DNA of 64,000 nucleotides from Thermomicrobiales bacterium (GTDB taxonomy: Bacteria; Chloroflexota; Chloroflexia; Thermomicrobiales; UBA6265), in the NCBI GenBank assembly GCA_023957115.1, contig JAMLHN010000011.1, positions 1 through 64,000 of the forward strand, in the 5' to 3' direction. A program made the translations under genes and the position numbers. The notes under the pieces are model-generated. The model saw nothing but the letters and a program-made list of their open reading frames with translations. It searched no databases and was not told where the DNA came from. Shown piece after piece: positions 34,498 through 43,548 of the stretch (within the stretch, counting starts at the first letter, position 1; every line of letters starts with the position of its first letter).

Positions 34498-35598
34498 TCA
34501 AGCTTCCGAGGCCAGCGCCATCTGGGTGACGCCGTCGAAGAGGTGCATCTGGTCGAGGTCGAAGGTGGCCCAGACGATATCGTCGGGGTGCATCTGCGTA
34601 CCGGGTGGAACGCTCGCAACGATCAGCAGATCGCCCAGATACCCATGAACAAAGGTGAGATCGCCGGTCGGCTCGACGGTGTAGATCCGCACGGGAATCG
34701 CCCCGGGGGTCTCGGTTGGGGAGAGGTGGATAGCATTGTGCCGTAAGCCGGCGATCACCGCATCGGTGCTGGCCGACTGTGCGATGGCGCCGCGCTTGGC
34801 ATCGAGCGCAGAGGCCCAATCGTTGCCGTTGCGCAGCCAGGTGGTATCGCCATCGACCTCGACCGTCGCGGAAAGCAGATTCATGGCCGGGCTGCCGACG
34901 AACCCGGCCACAAAGGTATTGACCGGCTGGTTGTAGACGATATCGGGCGCATCGTACTGCTGCAGCAGGCCACCGGACATAACCGCCATCTTGTCGGCCA
35001 TCGTGACCGCTTCCAACTGATCGTGCGTGACATAGACAATGGTCGCGTTGATGTCCTGATGGAACCGTTTCAGCTCGGCGCGCATCTGCACACGCAGCTT
35101 GGCATCGAGATTGGAGAGCGGTTCATCCATCAGGAAGACCTGCGGATTGCGCACCAGCGCGCGTCCCAGCGCGACGCGTTGTTGCTGACCGCCGGAGAGC
35201 TCTTTCGGTCGTCGTTCGAGCAACGGTTCGATACTGAGGAGCCGCGCCGTTTCCCGGACACGCTGGTCGATCTGGTCTTTCGGGGTCTTGCGCATCTGGA
35301 GCGGGAAGGCGAGATTCTTGTAGACGGTCTTGTTCGGATAGAGCGCGTAGTTCTGGAAGACCATGGCGATATCCCGGTCTTTCGGGTCGAGGTCGTTGAC
35401 CAGCCGCTCGCCGATATAGATGTTGCCCTCGCTCAGCTCCAGCAATCCGGCGATCAGATTGAGGGTGGTGGTCTTTCCACATCCGGACGGTCCGACCAGA
35501 GCCACGAACTCGCCCTCCTCGACGGTGAGCGAGACATGGTCGACCGCAACCACATCACGGTAGCGTTTGACGACATTGTCGAGAATTACGCGGCCCAT
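34498..35598 (-). CDS. CUT1 sugar ABC transporter ATP-binding protein (MsmK/UgpC-like)
   Basis: 366 aa from the ATG at 35598 (AGGAGC 6 nt upstream). Walker A is GPSGCGKTT, the Q-loop VFQNYALYPNKTVYKN, the signature LSGGQQQRVALGRALVRNPQ, Walker B VFLMDEPLSNLD and the H-loop VYVTHDQLEAVTMADK. The C-terminal 130 residues form the TOBE/MalK regulatory domain (HNAIHLSPTETPG). It energises the permeases at 35768-37629. Because the other CUT1 cluster in this window lacks an ATPase, this protein may serve both, as MsmK-type ATPases do elsewhere; that is inference. Confidence 0.92.
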   Translation of the reverse strand: MGRVILDNVVKRYRDVVAVDHVSLTVEEGEFVALVGPSGCGKTTTLNLIAGLLELSEGNIYIGERLVNDLDPKDRDIAMVFQNYALYPNKTVYKNLAFPLQMRKTPKDQIDQRVRETARLLSIEPLLERRPKELSGGQQQRVALGRALVRNPQVFLMDEPLSNLDAKLRVQMRAELKRFHQDINATIVYVTHDQLEAVTMADKMAVMSGGLLQQYDAPDIVYNQPVNTFVAGFVGSPAMNLLSATVEVDGDTTWLRNGNDWASALDAKRGAIAQSASTDAVIAGLRHNAIHLSPTETPGAIPVRIYTVEPTGDLTFVHGYLGDLLIVASVPPGTQMHPDDIVWATFDLDQMHLFDGVTQMALASEA

Positions 35599-35703
35599 GG
35601 GTGCTCCTAGCAGGCAGCGCGCAGCATGCAGCACGCAGACCTAAGTTGCCGGTGTCCAGAGTTCGGTGTCCAGGAAACGGCTCGTGACGCTCGCTGCGGT
35701 GAG

Positions 35704-35766
35704 GAGATCCTTCGTTCCTCAGGATGACAAGTCCTCTGCCTGCGGCGTGCCGCGTGCTGCCTGCTC
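35704..35766. repeat. Dispersed repeats between ATPase and permease genes
   Basis: GAGATCCTTC and TCAGGATGACAA (35704-35730) belong to the GTCATTCTGAG family. 35745-35766 is the 22-bp word identical to 25097-25118. Another GCAGCGCGCAGCATGCAGCA stretch lies near 35610-35633. Confidence 0.65.
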
Positions 35767-35767
35767 C

Positions 35768-36646
35768 TCATTGCTTGATGGCGCCTTCGGTGAGGGCGCG
35801 GACGAAGTATTTCTGCAAGACCAGGAACATGACGACAACCGGGATACTCATCAGGAAGGCAGCGGCCATGAGACCGGGCCAGTTGGCAACGTATTCCGAA
35901 AAGAACCGTTGCAGACCAACCGGAACGGTGAGCTTGCGATCGTCGGTGATGAAGGTCAATGCGTAGACATATTCGTTCCAGGCGAGGATGAAGCTATAGA
36001 TGGCGGTTGCCACGATTCCGGGAGCCGACAACGGCATGACGATCCGGATGAACGCCTGGAAACGCGATGCGCCGTCAATACGGGCGGCTTGTTCGAGCTG
36101 CACGGGAATATTGTCGTAGAACCCCTTGAGCAGCCAGATCGAGAGCGGTAGCCCAAACGTGAGATAGGTGATGATCAGCGAACCGTAGCTGTTGACCAGC
36201 CGCAGGTTGCGCATGAGGATGAAGAGCGGAATCAGAAAGATCACGGCAGGGAACATGTTGCGCAACAGCACCCCGTAGAAGAGGCTATTCCTGCCCGGGA
36301 ATCGGAAACGAGAGAAAGCGTACGCCGCTGGCACCGCAACCAGCACGCCAACCACGGTCGTTGCAGTGGAGACCCAGAGACTGTTCAGCATGTAGCGCAG
36401 GAAGCGGCGTCCAATATCGTCGTTGGGGTCGAGCAGCATGCGGAAGTTCTCGGTGGTGGGATTGGTGGGAATCCAACGCGGTGGGAACTGCAATGCGCCG
36501 AGCTGGGTCTTGAGCGCCGTGGAAAGCATCCATGCCAGCGGGACCACCGTGAAGACCAGCAGCAGTAGGAGGAAGACCCAGCCCGCGATTCCCCAGGCAT
36601 CGAGCCGTTTGCGCGAGCCGGCGGTTCGTTCGTAATTGGAGCTCAT
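35768..36646 (-). CDS. CUT1 sugar ABC transporter permease (MalG-like)
   Basis: 292 aa with six membrane segments. The EAA loop reads VQLEQAARIDGASRFQAFIR. The basic N terminus (SRKRLDAWGIAG) precedes the first segment. Its start overlaps the stop of the upstream permease by 4 nt. It forms the heterodimeric channel with the gene at 36643, fed by the binding protein at 37821. Confidence 0.9.
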   Translation of the reverse strand: MSSNYERTAGSRKRLDAWGIAGWVFLLLLLVFTVVPLAWMLSTALKTQLGALQFPPRWIPTNPTTENFRMLLDPNDDIGRRFLRYMLNSLWVSTATTVVGVLVAVPAAYAFSRFRFPGRNSLFYGVLLRNMFPAVIFLIPLFILMRNLRLVNSYGSLIITYLTFGLPLSIWLLKGFYDNIPVQLEQAARIDGASRFQAFIRIVMPLSAPGIVATAIYSFILAWNEYVYALTFITDDRKLTVPVGLQRFFSEYVANWPGLMAAAFLMSIPVVVMFLVLQKYFVRALTEGAIKQ

Positions 36647-37629
36647 GCGCCCTCCCGTTCCGCGTCACCGCGCGTCAGCGCTTTCACGTAAAAGTAACCA
36701 AGCGCCATCATGATCAGGAAGAGAATGACCGAATAGGCCGAGGCCACCCCAAACCGGGTCCGGCCGAAGGCAAGCTGGTAGATCTGGGTAATCCAGATAT
36801 CGGTCGATCCGGCCGGACCGCCGCCGGTCATCACCCAGACCAGCGTGAACGAGTTCAGATTCGTCAACATCAGGAGCAGGATCGTCACAACCGAAACACT
36901 CTTGAGCTGCGGCATCGTGATGTGCCAGAACCGGGCCCAGGTACCGGCGCCATCGACCTTCGCGGCGCGGTGAAGCTGATCGGGCACCCCCTGCAACCCC
37001 GCGAGCAGCATGATCATGGCGAAGGGGAATTCCTTCCAGATGTTCGCAATGATCAATGCCGGCAAGGCGCGGTGGATGTTGTCGAGGATATTGATGTTCT
37101 GATCGACGATGTTGAGCCGGATCAGCGTGTCGTTGATGAGCCCGTAGTCGGAGTGGTAGAGCCATTTCCAAATGTAGGCCGCCGAGACATAGCTGATAAC
37201 CCAGGGAATGAGCAGGACACCGCGCACGATACTCCGGCCCGGGAATTCACGCTGGATGACCAATGCCGCGCCCAAACCAATGACATAGGCAAAGAAGGTC
37301 GAGAAGACGGTCCATTCGAGGGTGTTTCTGGTAACGCTCCGGAAGGAATCGCTGGTGAGAATGCGGCGATAGTTGTCGAGCCCTATCCAGATCTTGTCGT
37401 CCATGGCCAGGTTCGCCGGGGTGGAATAAAAGGAAAGGCGAACCGTGTAAAAAATCGGATAGGCGATGACCACCAGCATGATGCCGAGCGCCGGGAGAAT
37501 ATAGAGATAGTCGCTCCAATGACGCGCGATATCGCCGGGCAACGCGGCAATCCGGCCGGCAAGACCCGGACCGCGCTCCTCCGGTGCGGGCGGTTCGGTG
37601 GTCGGTTGGCTTCCGGTGATCGCGGACAT
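36643..37629 (-). CDS. CUT1 sugar ABC transporter permease (MalF-like)
   Basis: 328 aa from the ATG at 37629 (GGAC upstream; an in-frame start at 37668 adds 13 residues). A Pro/Glu-rich cytosolic N terminus precedes six membrane segments beginning LYILPALGIMLVVIAYPIFY. The EAA loop is PDQLHRAAKVDGAGTWARFW. A 190-bp gap with a hairpin repeat separates it from the binding-protein gene, a common place for differential expression. Confidence 0.88.
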   Translation of the reverse strand: MSAITGSQPTTEPPAPEERGPGLAGRIAALPGDIARHWSDYLYILPALGIMLVVIAYPIFYTVRLSFYSTPANLAMDDKIWIGLDNYRRILTSDSFRSVTRNTLEWTVFSTFFAYVIGLGAALVIQREFPGRSIVRGVLLIPWVISYVSAAYIWKWLYHSDYGLINDTLIRLNIVDQNINILDNIHRALPALIIANIWKEFPFAMIMLLAGLQGVPDQLHRAAKVDGAGTWARFWHITMPQLKSVSVVTILLLMLTNLNSFTLVWVMTGGGPAGSTDIWITQIYQLAFGRTRFGVASAYSVILFLIMMALGYFYVKALTRGDAEREGA

Positions 37630-37682
37630 GCGCCGGGGTCCTTTCCACACTATCGGGAAAACCCGCATCGTCGTCGGGTTAC

Positions 37683-37720
37683 CGCAGGACCCAAAGGTCC
37701 TGCACGACGCCTGCGACGAG
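37683..37720. repeat. AGGAC hairpin repeat (copy B)
   Basis: GCAGGACC-CAAA-GGTCCTGC is a perfect 8-bp stem with a 4-nt loop, followed by ACGACGCCTGCGACGAG. Homologous cores are at 13790-13893 and 51062-51092. It sits between the binding-protein and permease genes. Confidence 0.7.
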
Positions 37721-37820
37721 CGGGCGGATACGCCCTCGGCTACGACCGATTGGGTCGTGGAAGAAGGCGAACCCGGCCGGCGCCGTTGCCGGCCGGGTTG
37801 CGGCTACGTCGTGGTGACGA

Positions 37821-39335
37821 CTACAGGCCGTCGCCCCGGATCTCTTCGATCTGGGAAGCCGCATTGTTGGCGGCATCTTCGACTGACATCGATTCGGTGA
37901 GCGCGTTCTGCAACATATCCGGCACGATGATGTTCATGATCTCGGTCGATTCCGGCACCACCGGGAACGGGATACCGTACGGCAGCATCGAGGTGGTCAC
38001 GTCCAGGAACGGAATCGAATCGAGCCGTTCCTTCATCCACGACGTCTGGAACCCGCGGATGTTGGAGGGGTTGGAACCGACCCACGCCAGCTTGGTCGAC
38101 CATTCGGGACCGGTGCTAAAGGCGATCAACGCGCGAGCGGCATCGAGGTCGACATTGCCGCCGTCGACGACCGACGGCTCGAACACATGCACGTTCGAGC
38201 CCCCGAAGACGACCGCACGACGACCGGTCGGACCCTCCGGCAGGAAGCCGTAGCGCATGTTCGCAACGACCTGATCGGCGATCTCCCTGTCGGCCTCGTC
38301 TGCATTGGCGGCCATGTCGTTCATCTGCGCATATTCGGCCGGGTGGGCAATCATCATGCCGAGCGAGCCGGAGATGAACGGCGCCTGATTCTCGGCCTGG
38401 GTATTGGTCAGCGCCGACGTTGGCACGGACTTGTCGGTCACGTACATCTGGTAGTGCGACTGCAACGCCGCGATCGAGCCCTCGTTATTGATCCAGATCT
38501 CCTCGTAGGTCGGCGCTTCGGCGGCTTCATCGAGCGCCCCGCCGCCATAGGCCCACATCGCCGGCATGAACCGGAACGGCGTGTTCCCGGCATTGACGCG
38601 AGCCACGAGTCCGTAGCCGTCTTTACCGGTGTTCTCCTTGATCTGCTTCGAATAGGCAACCACATCGTCCCACGTAGCCGGCGGGGAATCGGGATCGAGC
38701 CCGGCTTCTTCGAAAAGCGCCGCGTTCCAGATAAGCGCCATAGTTTCGTTGTTGGTGGGAACGCCGTAGGTCTTGCCGTCATAGGTGACGGACTTCATGG
38801 CCCCCGGCCAGTACTCCTCGACCGGGTATCCGGCGTCCGCCGGACCGAACTCCTGCAGTTGTCCCTTGGCAGCAAACTCGACACCCCAGAGGATCGGCAT
38901 CTTGGCGACCATCGGCGCCGCATTGCCAAGCGCGGCCGTGCGGATCTGGTCAAGCATATCGTTGTAGGTCAGACGGGTGATATTGACGGTGATGTTTGGA
39001 TAGGTTTCCGCAAAAGCCGCCCAGAACTCTGCATCGATATCGTGCGTGATCTGTGGCTCGGAGTCGGCCGGGCCGACATACCAATAGGAAACCTCGCCCT
39101 CATAATCGAGGGGAACCACCTGGGCGCATTCGGCCGCGGTATCGACTTCGAGGGTGCCTGCCTGGGCAACGATGGTCTCCGGGGTCCAATCCGTTGTGTC
39201 GATCGTGCCGTCCTGCGCCAAGGTCAGCGCTCTCGGCCCGAAGGCAGCCCCGGCGCCTGCAGCGGCGCCATAGGCAAGCAACTTGCGGCGATTCAGCTCG
39301 CGATTGAACAGTTCACGGTAACGCTGCGTTGACAT
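37821..39335 (-). CDS. CUT1 ABC transporter extracellular solute-binding protein, Tat leader
   Basis: 504 aa from the ATG at 39335 (AAGGAG 6-8 nt upstream). A Tat leader (LNRRKLLAYGAAAGAGAAFG) is followed by a family-1 binding domain (IWNAALFEEAGLDPDSPPAT, then EGSIAALQSHYQMYVTDKSV). It is the first gene of the minus-strand transporter. A strong promoter at 39532-39560 implies a leader RNA of about 190 nt. The divergent neighbour is a mannonate-dehydratase-like gene, so a sugar acid or its parent oligosaccharide is a reasonable guess for the ligand. Confidence 0.9.
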   Translation of the reverse strand: MSTQRYRELFNRELNRRKLLAYGAAAGAGAAFGPRALTLAQDGTIDTTDWTPETIVAQAGTLEVDTAAECAQVVPLDYEGEVSYWYVGPADSEPQITHDIDAEFWAAFAETYPNITVNITRLTYNDMLDQIRTAALGNAAPMVAKMPILWGVEFAAKGQLQEFGPADAGYPVEEYWPGAMKSVTYDGKTYGVPTNNETMALIWNAALFEEAGLDPDSPPATWDDVVAYSKQIKENTGKDGYGLVARVNAGNTPFRFMPAMWAYGGGALDEAAEAPTYEEIWINNEGSIAALQSHYQMYVTDKSVPTSALTNTQAENQAPFISGSLGMMIAHPAEYAQMNDMAANADEADREIADQVVANMRYGFLPEGPTGRRAVVFGGSNVHVFEPSVVDGGNVDLDAARALIAFSTGPEWSTKLAWVGSNPSNIRGFQTSWMKERLDSIPFLDVTTSMLPYGIPFPVVPESTEIMNIIVPDMLQNALTESMSVEDAANNAASQIEEIRGDGL

Positions 39336-39531
39336 TTCCGCTCCTTCCGGCTCTGCGGCGAGCCGTCGTTTCAGTGCGTAGTCCCGAAATTCGAGAACCC
39401 GGCAACGACGCCGGTGGTGTGCCTGGGTGAGCTCCTTTCGTTTCGCTGGCTTCGGCGACTCCTTTGGCATGCGCCAACCGTCGCTTGGTCGAACATCAGC
39501 GCCACTTGGCGAAGAGTATGGTGGAGACCCG

Positions 39532-39560
39532 GTTATACCTATTTTGAAATGGGACGTCAA
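39532..39560 (-). promoter_or_regulatory. Sigma-70 promoter of the CUT1 operon
   Basis: On the minus strand TTGACG, a 17-bp AT-rich spacer, and TATAAC. This is among the best promoter matches in the window. It predicts transcription from about 39525 and a leader of about 190 nt. An imperfect dyad around 39566-39596 (TTTCACAC facing GCGTGAA) could bind a regulator. No gene lies in 39336-39803. Confidence 0.8.
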
Positions 39561-39803
39561 GAAGTGGAAATTTCACACGATGATTGCGTGAATTCCGGCA
39601 CAAAAAATGAGGGAATGGCAAAAATCATTGTTCCCCAGAAACACGCGCCTTGGGGGACCAGGCCGGAGCTCATCGATCGTCGTTGCCGGTCGAGCGATAG
39701 GACGGGGCTGAAATGGACATGCCGTCCTATTGTTCGGAACGTCAGGCCCGGTAGCCGGGACCGATACGTACCCTCACGCACGATGGAATTGGGGAGTGGA
39801 CGC

Positions 39804-41117
39804 ATGGCGAAGAAGCAGGCGAAGACAACGAAGACCGAAGCGATCGAGCAGATCATCCCCGATGCCTGGCCGAAATATGCAGCCGCCGGCAAAGACCCCG
39901 TCCGCATCCGCGATGTCCGCGTCATCCTGACCGCCCCCGATGGCATCCGCCTCGTCATCGTCAAGATCGAGACGAGTGAGCCAGAGCTCTACGGACTCGG
40001 ATGCGCGACCTTTACACAACGGCCCCTCGCGGTCGTCGAGGCCATCGAACAGTATCTCAAGCCCATGGCCATCGGCCGTGATGTGCACGATAGCGAGGAT
40101 CTCTTCCAGGCCGGGTATCTCTCGTCGTACTGGCGCAGCGGGCCGGTCCTCAACAATGCCCTCTCCGGCCTCGATATGGCCCTCTGGGATATCAAAGGCA
40201 AGCTGGCCGGCATGCCCGTCTATCAGCTCTTCGGCGGCAAGTCCCGCCGGGCCGCCAATGTCTACGTCCATGCCTCCGGCCGTGATTTCGCCGAGGTCGA
40301 GGAATCGGCCAAGGCGTATTGGGACGAGGGATATCGCTACATCCGCTGCCAGGTCGCCGTCCCCAACTCGGCCACCTATGGGGTGTCGGGCAAGAGCATG
40401 CAAGCTGCCTATCACCTCGATCCCCAGCAGGACGCCTGGGATCCGGACGCGTATGCGCGGATCGTGCCGAGACTGTTCGACCATATCCGCGCCCGCATGG
40501 GGGACGAGGTCGAGCTCCTGCACGACATCCACGAGCGCGTGCCGCCCATCACCGCAATCCGGATCGCGAAAGAGGTTGAGCCGTACCGGCTCTTCTTCCT
40601 GGAGGATCCCTTCGCCCCCGAGGACAACGGCTATTTCCCGTTGCTGCGGCAGCATTCATCGGTCCCGATTGCGATGGGCGAGCTCTATGTGAACCAGGCC
40701 GAATATGTGGATCTGGTCAAAGACCGCCTGATCGATTTCATGCGGGTCCATCTCTCCGATATCGGTGGCTTGACCCCGGCCCGTAAGCTGGCGGCGTTCT
40801 GTGAGTACTTCGGGGTGCGGACCGCCTGGCATGGTCCGGGAGACGCCTCCCCGGTGGCGCATGCGGCCAATCTGCAGCTCGATCTGAATACGCCGAACTT
40901 CGGGATCCAGGAAGCGTACCTGCCGCCTGACCGAACCCGGGAAGTTTTCCCCGGAACCCCGGAGATTCGCGACGGGCAGATGTGGTCCAACGAGCAACCG
41001 GGTTTGGGCATCGACCTCGACGAGAAGCGGGCGGCCAAATACCCCTACCCCGACCATGCGCTCAACGGCGCCTGGCCGCCGATCCGGTTGAAGGATGGGA
41101 CGGTGCAGCGCCCGTAA
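39804..41117 (+). CDS. Enolase-superfamily dehydratase (D-mannonate/D-gluconate dehydratase, ManD-like)
   Basis: 437 aa from the ATG at 39804 (GGGGAG upstream). The capping domain is followed by a TIM barrel. Visible motifs are LSGLDMALWDIKGKLAGMPV, ELLHDIHERVPPITAIRIAK with metal ligand Asp, LFFLEDPFAPEDNGYF with Glu, IAMGELYVN with Glu, and AWHGPGDASPV with the catalytic His. The HDIHER pattern and WHGPGD box match the ManD (RspA) subgroup, which dehydrates D-mannonate and/or D-gluconate to 2-keto-3-deoxygluconate. The divergent CUT1 transporter suggests coupled uptake. Confidence 0.85.
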   Translation: MAKKQAKTTKTEAIEQIIPDAWPKYAAAGKDPVRIRDVRVILTAPDGIRLVIVKIETSEPELYGLGCATFTQRPLAVVEAIEQYLKPMAIGRDVHDSEDLFQAGYLSSYWRSGPVLNNALSGLDMALWDIKGKLAGMPVYQLFGGKSRRAANVYVHASGRDFAEVEESAKAYWDEGYRYIRCQVAVPNSATYGVSGKSMQAAYHLDPQQDAWDPDAYARIVPRLFDHIRARMGDEVELLHDIHERVPPITAIRIAKEVEPYRLFFLEDPFAPEDNGYFPLLRQHSSVPIAMGELYVNQAEYVDLVKDRLIDFMRVHLSDIGGLTPARKLAAFCEYFGVRTAWHGPGDASPVAHAANLQLDLNTPNFGIQEAYLPPDRTREVFPGTPEIRDGQMWSNEQPGLGIDLDEKRAAKYPYPDHALNGAWPPIRLKDGTVQRP

Positions 41118-41264
41118 TTGGTCTGAGGGCCCGAGTCTGGAGAAGAGGGTCTGGGGCAAACCGGGACCTAAGCGCCTGGTGCTATGCTAGGGGGACAGTT
41201 CTGGGTGATAACGTAAGGGCGCGTTTCGGGATGCTGGTGCGCTGCCGAATCGAGAGGGCAGTGC

Positions 41265-42641
41265 GTGGACGATCGTAGGTTCGATTCGCTCGTCAAAGCG
41301 GTGGCGACCGGCGCCAGTCGCCGCTCGGTGCTCAAGGGGATTCTCGGTTTGGGGGGCGTGGCTCTCACGGGCGGTATCGTTTTGGAGGACGATACCGACG
41401 CTGCCCGTCGCCCACCCACGTCGCCAACCCGGACGAACACATGTCCGGGCCAGCAAACCTGGAATGGGAGCGCGTGCGTTTGCCAGGTTCCTCCAGCCCC
41501 GGGCGCCAACAAATGCGGACCTGATTGCTGCACCGGCAAATCCAGCGATCCCTTTCCACGCCCATCGACCCATACAGAATGTTGCGATGGCGCCTGCTGC
41601 GCCGGTAGCTGTTACGGTGAAGAGCTCTGTTGCCCGACCAATACCCGCGCGGGCGGATTGCCGCCAATTGCGCGCTTCTGCGAGAACGGCGAGTGCTGCC
41701 AGCTTCCCAGCGTTTGTTCCGGTGGAGTTTGCGTCTCGTCGACACCGACTTCGACGCCGACCCGCACAAGTACGCCGACCCAGACGCCAACCAGCACCGC
41801 TACCAGCACGCCAACCCAGGCGCCGAGTAGCACGCCAACCGAAACGTCTACCAGTACGCCAACAGAAATGCCGTCGAGCACCCCGAGCCCGACGCAGCAT
41901 CCCCCCTGTCGGAGCAACGACGATTGCGGAGCCTGCGAAGGGTGCAATGTGCAGACCGGAATGTGCGGTTCCATCTGCACTGACCAGCTACCGATCTGCT
42001 GTCAGAACGATATTACCGACTACTGTATTCCGGCTGGCGAAACCTGCTGCGAAACAAATTCGAATTGTTCTGACCCCTGCGCGGAATGCAATGATGACGG
42101 GTACTGCGGCACGATGTGCGAAAGCGGCTACGCATGCTGCCATGTTGGCGGAGATGACTACATCTGCTGCGGGGTGGGGCAATGCTTGTCCGGTTTCGCC
42201 TGCTGCGAAGGACTCGATGCGTGCGGCGACCAATGCTGTGCCGTGGGCCAATGCACGACGACTGGGGTGTGCTGTCCCCCTGGCGAAACGGTATGCGGCG
42301 ATGTTTGCTGCAACACCGCCACCAACCACGTCTGTCGTTCGCCAGGGACCTGCGCGTGCGAGGGGGATAACACCGAGTGCGAGGGAGTCTGCGGTCAGTT
42401 CGAATGCTGTGGTGAGGACATCAGCGGCTGTGTCGCTCAGGGATTGGACGCCGAGTGTGTCCTTTGCTCCGAGGCTGGACGTTGCGTGGCAAACCGCGAG
42501 ACGGAGCCGTGCGACTCCGGCAACGGATACTGTTTCGGCGGCGTATGCGAGCCTTGTAGGCCAGACGGATCGAACTGTACTGATGCGTACCAGTGTTGCA
42601 GTGCGGTCTGCCATTTGGGCCTTTCCTGCGGCAACCCATAG
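41265..42641 (+). CDS. Tat-exported extremely Cys-rich protein (paralogue 1)
   Basis: 458 aa from a GTG with GAGAGGG 7 nt upstream; TATGCT at 41183-41188 is a possible -10. A Tat leader (GASRRSVLKGILGLGGVALT) precedes a Cys-rich N-terminal module (CPGQQTWNGSACVC, then KCGPDCCTG). A Thr/Pro/Ser linker spans residues about 160-208. A long array of CC- and CxxxC-containing units follows (YGEELCCPTN, CCQNDITDYCIPAGETCC, CGDQCC). It recalls granulin-like or EGF-like disulfide-rich secreted proteins, but I do not recognise a named family. It presumably folds after export or is exported folded. A frameshifted paralogue lies at 43549. Confidence 0.85.
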   Translation: MDDRRFDSLVKAVATGASRRSVLKGILGLGGVALTGGIVLEDDTDAARRPPTSPTRTNTCPGQQTWNGSACVCQVPPAPGANKCGPDCCTGKSSDPFPRPSTHTECCDGACCAGSCYGEELCCPTNTRAGGLPPIARFCENGECCQLPSVCSGGVCVSSTPTSTPTRTSTPTQTPTSTATSTPTQAPSSTPTETSTSTPTEMPSSTPSPTQHPPCRSNDDCGACEGCNVQTGMCGSICTDQLPICCQNDITDYCIPAGETCCETNSNCSDPCAECNDDGYCGTMCESGYACCHVGGDDYICCGVGQCLSGFACCEGLDACGDQCCAVGQCTTTGVCCPPGETVCGDVCCNTATNHVCRSPGTCACEGDNTECEGVCGQFECCGEDISGCVAQGLDAECVLCSEAGRCVANRETEPCDSGNGYCFGGVCEPCRPDGSNCTDAYQCCSAVCHLGLSCGNP

Positions 42642-42809
42642 CAGCCGCGGCTCGATCGTATCGAGGTGATGCTCCGTTTCGACCATCTGCTCTGGTAGTG
42701 GCTCGTAGGGGGTTGGCGCCCAGGCAGGAACCCTCTGGCGGCGATTGCGGCAATGTATGGATGTCAATGCTTCGTTGGATGCCGCCGAACCCCGGTCGGA
42801 TGTGGAAGC

Positions 42810-42872
42810 GGTCGAATCTGACACCGCAGGATCTGCTGCCCGGTGTCGATTGGCAATTGTTCAGCTCGCCGT
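42810..42872 (+). repeat. 63-bp duplicated segment, copy 1
   Basis: It differs from 46948-47010 by one base in 63. In one frame both copies read NLT(P/S)QDLLPGVDWQLFSSP, which suggests that they are remnants of the same coding sequence. The surrounding 42642-43108 has no convincing gene. CCCAGCGTTTCAACGTTGGG at 43016-43035 is a hairpin found again at 57433. Confidence 0.85.
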
Positions 42873-43108
42873 TCGGTCTAGACGCGCTTTTGGTCCTGAG
42901 TCCAATGAGGAGTTAGGAATACCGGGGCCGGAGGAGACCGACAAGGCGAGGTTCACGGCCTACTACGGAATCCGTCTGAACACGACGCGACGTGGTGACA
43001 TCACCTCCCCGCGTTCCCAGCGTTTCAACGTTGGGGACCGGGTCCAAACTGTTCCGCAGTTCGCGCGAACACCCCTGTGGAAAACCCCGAAATCCGGAAA
43101 ATCCGAAC

Positions 43109-43137
43109 TTGATCCTCGATACCCACGCTGCTAGATT
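43109..43137 (+). promoter_or_regulatory. Promoter TTGATC-17-TAGATT, copy 1
   Basis: TTGATC and TAGATT are separated by exactly 17 bp. Identical boxes and spacing recur at 47311-47339, with different spacer bases. Both lie downstream of the 63-bp repeat. Copy 1 has no gene for 400 bp and could drive the Cys-rich paralogue at 43549 or be a leftover of duplication. Confidence 0.6.
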
Positions 43138-43184
43138 CGACCTACAGCGAAATCCGAAATCGTAGCGATACGCCATCTCCACAG

Positions 43185-43354
43185 CGGTCGTAGGGCAGGT
43201 GCCTCTGTGCCCTGCCATCGGGCGCAGCCCGATAACGGACGCGCCCAGTGGCCATCTCGACGCTGGCAACCGTTTTGGATTGCGCTTTACAGCCGATTTC
43301 AGAATGGTTGACGCGCCGAAACCCCGGTTGTCATTCTGACGAAGGAAGAATCTC
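43185..43354. repeat. Two dispersed repeats upstream of Cys-rich paralogue 2
   Basis: 43185-43233 is the inverted copy of the 23731-23779 hairpin repeat (GTAGGGCAGG...CCCTGCC). 43329-43354 is a GTCATTCTGAC...AAGAATCT copy. TATGAT at 43451-43456 is a possible -10 for the next gene. Confidence 0.6.
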
Positions 43355-43548
43355 CCTGCCGCAGCGGGTGTTCCGACGCCACACGCCTCCGACGACGTGC
43401 CAGCCATTCCGTGATCCGCTCTAACTCCTCAATCTCAACTCCCTCGATGCTATGATGACGAAAATCGATCCCGTGCCAATAGTTTGTTCTTGTGAGCCTG
43501 CGGACTGAGGGTAGCCGCTGGCGCACCGCGCGTTGGAGAGGGCTGAAA

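Noticed and set aside
41270..41290. tRNA-like GGTTCGATTC word
   Set aside because: No cloverleaf can be built around it; it is inside the Cys-rich coding sequence.
41265..42641. Cys-rich protein as a metallothionein or ferredoxin
   Set aside because: Tat leader, length of 458 aa and irregular CC pairs do not fit either; a disulfide-rich secreted protein is simpler.
42745..43134. A 129-aa plus-strand frame after Cys-rich paralogue 1
   Set aside because: No ribosome site, low-complexity composition, and it spans the repeat and promoter region.
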